A stretch of DNA of 8,078 nt from Cellvibrionaceae bacterium. GTDB lineage: Bacteria; Pseudomonadota; Gammaproteobacteria; Pseudomonadales; Cellvibrionaceae. Under the pieces are notes generated by a model that searched no databases, was not told the origin of the DNA, and was given only the letters and a program-made list of their open reading frames with translations. The stretch is taken from NCBI GenBank assembly GCA_021151525.1, contig JAGKXD010000146.1, positions 1 through 8,078 of the forward strand. The letters run 5' to 3'. Below are positions 1 to 5,519 of the stretch, piece by piece. Every line of letters begins with the position of its first letter. Positions within the stretch are counted from its first letter, which is position 1. Position numbers and translations under genes: made by a program.

Positions 1-105
1 GGATAAACATCACTTTTGGTTTAAGTTTTAACCGAGAGACCTCCTCTAAAAAGTCTTTTGAGGCAGAGATATTGATTGGTTTTATAGCGATAATTAAAAA
101 AAACA

Positions 106-135
106 TCTACAAAAGTGATTATTTTTAAGTAGAAT
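106..135 (+). promoter_or_regulatory. possible sigma-70 promoter for aroF
   Basis: A -35-like TCTACA (106-111, 4 of 6 to consensus) and a -10-like TAGAAT (130-135, 5 of 6) are 18 bp apart. They would start a transcript near 142, giving a leader of about 30 nt before the aroF ATG at 171. The surrounding DNA is very A+T rich, so matches like this arise easily by chance. I see no clear TyrR box (TGTAAA-N6-TTTACA) overlapping it. This is a tentative call from sequence alone. Confidence 0.35.
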
Positions 136-170
136 AGCCTCCGAATTGACCAAATTGACGGAAGACTATA

Positions 171-1244
171 ATGACTGACATTCAAGTAGATGACCTTAAT
201 GTGGTATCGCAAGAATTGCTGATATCACCCGCTGAGCTTAAGGCGGAACTGCCTCTTTCAGATAAAGCTCGCGATGTAGTAACCCAAGGTCGCGCAGTTG
301 TTCGCGACATTTTGGATCGCAAAGATCACCGCATTTTCCTCGTGATTGGCCCATGCTCTATTCACGATGTAGAAGCTGCAAAAGATTATGCCCAGCGTCT
401 CAAAAAGCTAGCAGAAGAAGTTAGCGATACTATTTATATAGTCATGCGTGTTTACTTCGAGAAGCCACGCACCACTGTAGGCTGGAAAGGCTTAATCAAC
501 GACCCGTACCTGAATGACTCCTTCAAGATTCAAGAAGGCTTACATATTGGCCGCAAGTTGTTGTTGGATATAGCAGAAATGGGCTTACCAACAGCTACCG
601 AAGCACTTGACCCAATATCTCCACAGTACCTGCATGACCTCATTAGCTGGTCTGCAATTGGTGCGCGCACCACTGAATCACAAACTCATCGCGAAATGGC
701 GAGCGGTTTGTCGTCGGCGGTAGGCTTCAAAAATGGTACTGATGGTGGTTTGACTGTAGCGATTAATGCATTGCAATCTGTTTCCAAACCTCACCGTTTC
801 CTTGGCATCAACACCGAAGGCCAGGTAGCCATCATCCACACCCGTGGTAACGCTTACGGACATGTGGTTTTGCGCGGCGGTAACGGCAAGCCAAATTACG
901 ATTCAGTCAGTGTTGCACTCTGCGAGCAGGATTTAGCCAAGGCAAAAGTAACGCCCAATATCATGGTTGATTGCAGCCACGCCAACTCCAACAAAAACCA
1001 CGAGTTGCAAACTCTGGTGATGGAAAACGTTGCTAACCAGATCCTTGAAGGCAATAAATCTATTATCGGTTTAATGGTTGAAAGCAATATCGGTGCGGGC
1101 AATCAAAGCATCCCAGCCAACCTGTGTGACCTAAAATATGGCATTTCGGTAACAGATGCGTGTATCGACTGGGTAACAACTGAAAAAGCTGTACGAAAAA
1201 TGCGCGACACTATCAAAGAAAGCCTGCTTAATAGGCAGCTTTAA
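171..1244 (+). CDS. aroF: 3-deoxy-7-phosphoheptulonate (DAHP) synthase, class I, AroF-like
   Basis: This cytoplasmic enzyme condenses phosphoenolpyruvate with erythrose 4-phosphate to make DAHP, the first step of the shikimate pathway. The 357 residues span the full class I family length (E. coli AroF is 356). Metal and substrate residues are visible: Cys62 in GPCSIH, Lys98 in FEKPRTT, His270 in DCSHANSNK, Glu304 in MVESNI and Asp329 in VTDACIDW. The blocks RVYFEKPRTTVGWKGLINDP and SQTHREMASGLS are nearly identical to E. coli paralogues. Feedback type: residue 212 is Gly (PHRFLGIN). In E. coli AroF and yeast Aro4 a Gly here goes with tyrosine control, while Ser marks the phenylalanine type, so a tyrosine-sensitive enzyme is inferred. 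The N-terminal VDDL (residues 6-9), however, looks more like the AroG tail. The start is supported by GGAAG at 160-164, six bases before the ATG, and no earlier in-frame ATG is visible. A terminator follows, so it is probably monocistronic. Confidence 0.96.
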   Translation: MTDIQVDDLNVVSQELLISPAELKAELPLSDKARDVVTQGRAVVRDILDRKDHRIFLVIGPCSIHDVEAAKDYAQRLKKLAEEVSDTIYIVMRVYFEKPRTTVGWKGLINDPYLNDSFKIQEGLHIGRKLLLDIAEMGLPTATEALDPISPQYLHDLISWSAIGARTTESQTHREMASGLSSAVGFKNGTDGGLTVAINALQSVSKPHRFLGINTEGQVAIIHTRGNAYGHVVLRGGNGKPNYDSVSVALCEQDLAKAKVTPNIMVDCSHANSNKNHELQTLVMENVANQILEGNKSIIGLMVESNIGAGNQSIPANLCDLKYGISVTDACIDWVTTEKAVRKMRDTIKESLLNRQL

Positions 1245-1273
1245 CCTAAAGATCTATGTTATTGATATATAAG

Positions 1274-1303
1274 AAAATAAGCGGCAATGGCCGCTTATTT
1301 TTT
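1274..1303 (+). terminator. intrinsic terminator after aroF
   Basis: A perfect 12-bp stem, AAAATAAGCGGC (1274-1285) with GCCGCTTATTTT (1290-1301), closes a four-base loop AATG. A run of six T (1298-1303) forms the tail. It begins 30 bases after the aroF stop codon. The A-tract on the left arm means it could also work on the minus strand, but no minus-strand gene ends here. Confidence 0.9.
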
Positions 1304-1580
1304 ATTCTAATAAGATGTTTTAATTACTTTTTTTATATAATTTCACAAAAATAAGTACTAAGAATTCTTAGCAATTACAAAGTCTGCCTGATAGATTCTT
1401 TTTCAACGGACTGCCAATAGCTCGACTCAATTAAAAATATAACGAAGTCACTACGCGTTAGGTTGGTCCAGTAAAGCAATGCATGGTGTTACAGCCCCTG
1501 CATCACCTCGCTGCCCCACGCGCCAGACTTTCGCCTGTTTAACCACTTAAATACGTTTAACGTTTTCAGCGGAGCACAGC
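1304..1580. other. intergenic region upstream of the 136-residue gene
   Basis: About 280 bases follow the aroF terminator without a convincing gene. The left part is A+T rich and contains a 14-bp perfect palindrome, CTAAGAATTCTTAG (1358-1371). The part from about 1450 is richer in G+C. Two copies of GTTTAAC occur at 1537-1543 and 1555-1561, just before the next gene, the second inside CGTTTAACG (1554-1562). A 23-codon frame from the ATG at 1479 has no Shine-Dalgarno sequence and I do not call it. I found no convincing -35/-10 pair. Confidence 0.6.
1358..1371. repeat. 14-bp perfect palindrome
   Basis: CTAAGAATTCTTAG is self-complementary over all 14 bases and lies between the aroF terminator and the next gene, about 210 bases upstream of that gene's start. 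It could be an operator for a dimeric regulator. A perfect 14-mer palindrome is expected roughly once in 16 kb by chance, so function is not established. Confidence 0.45.
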
Positions 1581-1991
1581 ATGGCAACTAGTCAACATGC
1601 CTATCAGACAGATACAAACTTATCGCAGCACTTTGCAAATGCGATAAAGCAACCTATAACGATAGACCTTGAGCAGGTTAGCGTCAGCCAACTGCTTGGG
1701 CGCGACTATCTATTCATCAATAATAAAGAAGTAGTGCTGCCCACAAAAAACACCAATGCTTTACATGCCTTGTTAGATGACCTTATTCAGCAGCTTGAGC
1801 TTGCTGAAACTCACACTGTTGCAGTGAGTGTGGATGAGTCCTTAACAGGCAGCCTTACTTTTACTCGTCACGATTTAACTTGGTACAAACATAAGGTTTG
1901 TCGAGTGGAAAGTATCGCAATTACCCATCCAGAACAGCATGAGTTTATGGAAATGATTTGGCGCTGTAGCACCGCAGCAGTCGCCTCTTGA
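1581..1991 (+). CDS. hypothetical protein, 136 residues, family not recognised
   Basis: I do not recognise this protein. The frame is supported by GGAG at 1571-1574, six bases before the ATG, and by a length unlikely to arise by chance. There is no signal peptide or membrane segment, so it is probably cytoplasmic. It is acidic (about 16 Asp/Glu against 9 Lys/Arg) and rich in His (8), with two Cys (107 and 129) too far apart for a zinc knuckle. The pattern suggests a short alpha/beta fold: beta-like strands around residues 43-53, 79-84, 91-95 and 106-114, and an amphipathic leucine-rich helix around 58-74 (NTNALHALLDDLIQQLEL). It sits alone: aroF ends 336 bases upstream behind a terminator and prc begins 443 bases downstream. 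Context therefore gives no functional hint. It may be a lineage-specific gene. Confidence 0.72.
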   Translation: MATSQHAYQTDTNLSQHFANAIKQPITIDLEQVSVSQLLGRDYLFINNKEVVLPTKNTNALHALLDDLIQQLELAETHTVAVSVDESLTGSLTFTRHDLTWYKHKVCRVESIAITHPEQHEFMEMIWRCSTAAVAS

Positions 1992-2014
1992 GCAAAGTAA
2001 GCCAGATGTTCCGA

Positions 2015-2042
2015 GATGCCATGTGTCTAAGCGCGTGGCATT
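2015..2042 (+). other. imperfect hairpin downstream of the 136-residue gene
   Basis: GATGCCATGTG (2015-2025) can pair with CGCGTGGCATT (2032-2042) in an 11-bp stem that includes three G-U wobbles, around a six-base loop. It begins about 23 bases after the stop codon of the upstream gene. No T-tract follows, so it is not a standard intrinsic terminator. It could stabilise the 3' end of the transcript or be a weak or Rho-associated terminator. Confidence 0.35.
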
Positions 2043-2254
2043 ATCTGACCTTCTATCGATTCCCCTGCACTGTTAGCCGACTAGATTTCGCTAAATAATT
2101 TTTGACGTTACAATAAAAATAAGAGACTGCAACAGTTGCATTAACAACAGTCGGTAAGCAGAGGTTGCAGCGATCCATGTAGAATCCCCCAAGCGCCATG
2201 ACAGTATAAAAACCCTCTTCCCAAAGCCAACCCACCCAGTCGAAAAGCTCTAGA

Positions 2255-2266
2255 CATCAATTGATG
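2255..2266. repeat. 12-bp perfect palindrome upstream of prc
   Basis: CATCAATTGATG is perfectly self-complementary and lies about 170 bases before the prc start. It could be a regulator site. About two such 12-mers are expected by chance in a window this size, so the call rests only on its intergenic position. Confidence 0.3.
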
Positions 2267-2434
2267 ATTTAAAAGCCAGAACAGTCAAACCGAAGCCATA
2301 ATACTGTGAAGAGTACTACAGTTTTTTACAGCTGCAAGTTGCACTAATATGGCCTGCCTCGCAATAAGTACGTTATAGTAAGCTCCTCGCTGCCACTGCT
2401 TATCAGGCTGCCGTTCAACATTTGAGATCTGTTT

Positions 2435-4540
2435 ATGCAACCTTTGTTTTCTCGCATTCTACGCACATCGCTCTTCTCTACCGCCCTCGTTTTTAGCCTA
2501 AGCAGTTTTGCACTCGAAGACACAGCAAAAGCAGCCAAGTTAAAGCCGCTGGAAATTCAATCAAAAACAGCCATAGAAATTGTTAATCAACTCAGCGAAC
2601 ATCACTATCGCAAACAAGAGTTGAACGATAGTTTGAGCTCACGCTTTTTAGATGAATACCTAAAAACATTAGATAGCTCTAAAAATATTTTCATCGCATC
2701 AGACATTGCTGAATTCGATAAATATCGCAAAACCTTTGACGATGATTTTAAAGCAGGCAAATTAACCAATGGTTTTGCAATTTATAATCGTTTTGGTGAG
2801 CGTTACGTTGCCCGTTTAAACAGCGTTATCGCCATGCTTGATGATAAAAAGGTTGAATTTACCTTCGATGCAGACGAAACCTACAATCCAGATAGAAAAA
2901 ATGCTACATGGCCAGCCAACGCAGCTGAAGCTGACAAGTTGTGGATGCAGCACATCAAAGCCAGCTTGCTGAGTTCTATGCTAAGTGGTAAATCGCTTGA
3001 TGAAAGCCGCACCAATTTGCGTAAAAGATTTACCACACAACTGCGTTATTTCAATCAGCAAACATCTGAAGAAGTGTTCAGCATTATTATGAACTCGCTG
3101 ACTATGCTATTTGATCCGCACACCAATTATTTGTCGCCGGACAACTCGCAAAATTTCGCGACCAGCATGACCAACAAATTTGAAGGCATTGGCGCAGAAT
3201 TAAAAACCGATGAAGATTACACCAAAGTTGCGCGTTTGATTCCAGCAAGCCCTGCCGAAAAGCAAGGTCAATTAAAACCAAACGACAAAATCGTTGGTGT
3301 TGCGCAAGGTGAAAAAGGTGAATTTGAAGATATCATCGGATGGAGACTCACCGATGTTGTAAAAAAAATTAAAGGCCCTAAAGGCACTATCGTTCGTCTT
3401 GAAGTTATAGCGGCTGACCCAACAGTCACCCAACACAAAATAATTGCAATCAAGCGTGACACTATTGAGTTAGAAGAGCAAAAAGCTAAGAAAGCTATTC
3501 TGAATGTTAAAAATGGCTCGCAAACATTAAAACTTGGCGTTATAGATATTCCAGTCTTCTACGGTAACTTTGATCCAAACTCCAGTGTTGGGCGCGATGT
3601 CTATCGTCTGTTGCAAGAGTTTAGACAAGACAATATCGACGGCATTATTTTAGATTTGCGCGAAAACGGCGGCGGCTCTTTGCCTGAAGCCGCAACACTC
3701 ACAAACTTGTTTGTTGATCCGGGCCCTGTTGTACAAATTCGCCAGGCGAACGATGTTATTTCACGCGATGTGCGCGCGACTATTCCTGCCGTTTATCGCG
3801 GCCCATTAATTGTATTGATTAACCGTTTTAGTGCTTCTGCATCTGAAATTTTTGCAGGCGCGATTCAGGATTATGGCCGCGGCTTGGTTGTAGGTTCTAC
3901 CACTTGGGGCAAAGGCTCGGTTCAAAGTTATATGCCAATCGATAAAGGCGAAGGCAATATTAAAATTACTCAAGCCAAATTTTATCGTATCTCCGGCGAT
4001 AGCACGCAGCACCGTGGCGTGATTCCAGATATCGAATTCCCAAGCGTTATTGATACTAAAGAATTAGGCGAAAGCAGTTACGACAACGCCTTGCCGTGGG
4101 ATCAGATTCGCCCTGCTCCGCATGATGTTTACAACAATATGAAGGATATTTTGCCAATTCTTAAACCTGCGCACCAAGAGCGCATGAAAGCAGATCCTGA
4201 ATTTGTTTATTTAAAACAACAGGCAGCGCTTTACGAAGAATTAAACAGCAAGAAAACAGTTTCTTTGAAATTGGCCGTGCGCCAACAAGAGCAACAACAA
4301 ATTGAACAACGCACACTGGAGATAGAAAACCAGAAGCGAAAGGCCAAAGGCGAAGCTGTATACGCAAACTATGCGGACTATAAAGCCAAAGAGCTGAAAA
4401 AAGACGACGATGAATCTGCAGCACCAAAGAAGAAAGAGTTTGAACCAGAAAAAGATCCTTATCTGGTAGAGACTGGAAAAATTTTGGGCGATTTTATTTT
4501 GCAAACCAAAAAGCAAGTTGCACAAAAAACTACACCTTAA
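2435..4540 (+). CDS. prc: periplasmic tail-specific (C-terminal processing) protease Prc/Tsp, family S41
   Basis: Prc degrades or trims periplasmic proteins by recognising non-polar C-termini; in E. coli it processes FtsI and regulates murein hydrolases. The 701 residues (E. coli 682) show the whole architecture. A signal peptide spans residues 1-26 (RILR, then a hydrophobic stretch, likely cleaved after SFA). The N-terminal Tsp domain is about 40-240. A PDZ domain is about 245-340, with the substrate-binding region near FEGIGAEL. The S41 protease core is about 365-535. The C-terminal domain, about 555-695, is rich in Lys, Glu and Gln and probably part helical coil. Catalytic residues are intact: Ser468 in FSASASE, Asp479 in QDYG and Lys493 in WGKGS, with the same 11- and 14-residue spacings as E. 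coli Ser430/Asp441/Lys455. The ATG is preceded by a weak GAGA (2424-2427). A downstream start would lose the signal peptide. A strong terminator follows. Confidence 0.96.
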   Translation: MQPLFSRILRTSLFSTALVFSLSSFALEDTAKAAKLKPLEIQSKTAIEIVNQLSEHHYRKQELNDSLSSRFLDEYLKTLDSSKNIFIASDIAEFDKYRKTFDDDFKAGKLTNGFAIYNRFGERYVARLNSVIAMLDDKKVEFTFDADETYNPDRKNATWPANAAEADKLWMQHIKASLLSSMLSGKSLDESRTNLRKRFTTQLRYFNQQTSEEVFSIIMNSLTMLFDPHTNYLSPDNSQNFATSMTNKFEGIGAELKTDEDYTKVARLIPASPAEKQGQLKPNDKIVGVAQGEKGEFEDIIGWRLTDVVKKIKGPKGTIVRLEVIAADPTVTQHKIIAIKRDTIELEEQKAKKAILNVKNGSQTLKLGVIDIPVFYGNFDPNSSVGRDVYRLLQEFRQDNIDGIILDLRENGGGSLPEAATLTNLFVDPGPVVQIRQANDVISRDVRATIPAVYRGPLIVLINRFSASASEIFAGAIQDYGRGLVVGSTTWGKGSVQSYMPIDKGEGNIKITQAKFYRISGDSTQHRGVIPDIEFPSVIDTKELGESSYDNALPWDQIRPAPHDVYNNMKDILPILKPAHQERMKADPEFVYLKQQAALYEELNSKKTVSLKLAVRQQEQQQIEQRTLEIENQKRKAKGEAVYANYADYKAKELKKDDDESAAPKKKEFEPEKDPYLVETGKILGDFILQTKKQVAQKTTP

Positions 4541-4558
4541 TTATTCGTAGCAAGTCAT

Positions 4559-4589
4559 AAAAACCCGAGATTGAACCTCGGGTTTTTTT
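4559..4589 (+). terminator. intrinsic terminator between prc and xthA
   Basis: AAAAACCCGAG (4559-4569) pairs perfectly with CTCGGGTTTTT (4577-4587) around a seven-base loop, and the T-run extends to 4589. It begins 19 bases after the prc stop and ends 19 bases before the xthA start codon. It should therefore separate the two genes, unless it is read through or works as an attenuator in an xthA leader. Confidence 0.9.
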
Positions 4590-4608
4590 ATCTTTTGGAA
4601 TCGAACAT

Positions 4609-5421
4609 ATGAAAGTTATCTCCTTTAACGTCAATAGCGTCCGCCAACGTTTGGGACATTTGCAGGCAGTTATTGATAATCACGCGCCCGATTTTATTGG
4701 TTTGCAAGAAACCAAAGTCAACGACCCGGATTTTCCCATCGTTGATTTTGAAAAGTTGGGTTACCACTTTGCTTATCACGGCCAAAAAACCCATTATGGT
4801 GTTGCCCTGCTTTCTAAATATCCGTTTAAACATACGTTGAAAGGATTTCCAACCGACGATGAAACAGCACAAAGACGCTTTATTGGCGGCACCTTCGATA
4901 CACCTTTAGGTGAAGTCACTGTATTGAACGGTTACTTCCCTCAAGGAGAAGGCCGCGACCATCCCGTTAAATTTCCCGCGAAAGAAAAATTTTACAGCGA
5001 CTTATCTGCCTATTTAAATACCGCTCACACCGCTGACCAAAATATTATTTTGATGGGCGACATGAATATTTCGCATCAAGATTGCGATATAGGCATTGGT
5101 GAAGATAATCGTAAGCGCTGGTTGCGCACCGGCAAATGCAGCTTCTTGCCTGAAGAGCGCGTGTGGTTAAACCAATTATTGGATTGGGGATTTAAAGATA
5201 CATTCCGCGAGATGAATCCAGACGTTGCAGACTTGTTTAGTTGGTTTGACTATCGCAGCGGCGGATTTGAAGACAACCCAAAGCGCGGCCTGCGTATTGA
5301 TTTAATACTCGCCACGAAAAAATTGCAGGAAGCCTGTGTAGAAACAGGAATTGATTACGAAATTCGCGGCTTAGAGAAAGCCTCTGATCACTGCCCTATT
5401 TGGGCAACATTTAAAAAGTAA
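4609..5421 (+). CDS. xthA: exodeoxyribonuclease III (AP endonuclease / 3'-5' exonuclease)
   Basis: ExoIII cuts DNA 5' to abasic sites, removes blocked 3' ends and degrades one strand of duplex DNA from the 3' end, using Mg2+; it is a main base-excision-repair enzyme. The 270 residues match E. coli XthA (268) end to end in the endonuclease/exonuclease/phosphatase fold. Catalytic and metal residues are all visible: Asn7 (SFNVNS), Glu34 (LQETK), Tyr109 (NGYFPQGE), Asp151 and Asn153 (GDMNIS), Asp231 (LRIDL) and the Asp260-His261 pair (SDHCPIW). The signature ENRKRWLRTGKCSFLPEE of E. coli is kept with one change (Asp for the first Glu). The start matches the E. coli N-terminus (MKFVSFN there, MKVISFN here) and has GGA at 4597-4599, nine bases upstream. 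The prc terminator lies only 19 bases before the start, and no obvious promoter sits between them. It converges on the minus-strand dehydrogenase gene. Confidence 0.97.
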   Translation: MKVISFNVNSVRQRLGHLQAVIDNHAPDFIGLQETKVNDPDFPIVDFEKLGYHFAYHGQKTHYGVALLSKYPFKHTLKGFPTDDETAQRRFIGGTFDTPLGEVTVLNGYFPQGEGRDHPVKFPAKEKFYSDLSAYLNTAHTADQNIILMGDMNISHQDCDIGIGEDNRKRWLRTGKCSFLPEERVWLNQLLDWGFKDTFREMNPDVADLFSWFDYRSGGFEDNPKRGLRIDLILATKKLQEACVETGIDYEIRGLEKASDHCPIWATFKK

Positions 5422-5463
5422 TTAATTTCATTCTTATCAAAAATGTTGTTATAAATACATCGC

Positions 5464-5502
5464 CAATAAAAAAGCCCGACTAAACATCGGGCTTTTTTAT
5501 TG
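5464..5502. terminator. bidirectional intrinsic terminator between convergent genes
   Basis: CAATAAAAAAGCCCGA (5464-5479) pairs perfectly over 16 bp with TCGGGCTTTTTTATTG (5487-5502) around the loop CTAAACA. A-tracts and T-tracts flank the GC core on both arms. It can therefore stop xthA on the plus strand (42 bases after its stop) and the minus-strand gene (17 bases after its stop). Confidence 0.93.
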
Positions 5503-5519
5503 ATTGCTTATTTAGAAGA

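Larger units (their letters stand above)
1992..2434. other. intergenic region between the 136-residue gene and prc
   Basis: These 443 bases hold no convincing gene. Visible structure includes an imperfect hairpin at 2015-2042, the near-palindrome TGCAACAGTTGCA (2128-2140), the perfect palindrome CATCAATTGATG (2255-2266), and a short stem ACTGT/ACAGT followed by six T (2303-2327). GTTGCA recurs at 2135, 2164 and 2339. Promoter elements for prc should lie at the right end. Candidates are TTTACA (2325-2330) and TATAGT (2374-2379), but neither has a well-spaced partner. Reading frames of 30 codons (plus, 2006-2098) and 60 codons (minus, 2053-2235) lack a ribosome site or protein-like composition. 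Confidence 0.6.

Noticed and set aside
43..63. CCTC...GAGG with A/T arms as a terminator near the left edge
   Set aside because: Full pairing would leave a one-base loop, so only a short stem can form, and no T-run follows on either strand.
1457..1543. GTTAGGT and GTTTAAC as integron attC core sites
   Set aside because: The order is reversed relative to an attC site (RYYYAAC must come before GTTRRRY), and there is no imperfect hairpin between them or cassette array around them.
2006..2098. 30-codon plus-strand frame just after the 136-residue gene
   Set aside because: There is no Shine-Dalgarno sequence, it overlaps the hairpin at 2015-2042, and its composition gives no sign of a protein.
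2053..2235. 60-codon minus-strand frame between the unknown gene and prc
   Set aside because: It has no recognisable motif or convincing ribosome site, and a frame of this length in a 443-base gap can occur by chance.
2304..2321. CTGT-N10-ACAG as a LexA (SOS) box
   Set aside because: The gammaproteobacterial LexA site is CTGT-N8-ACAG. The spacing here is two bases too long and the centre is not AT-alternating.
4161..4525. Two overlapping minus-strand frames of 88 and 94 codons, rich in Leu, Phe and Cys
   Set aside because: They are antisense to the Lys/Glu/Gln-rich C-terminus of Prc. Lys and Glu codons read in reverse give Phe and Leu, which explains the membrane-like look.
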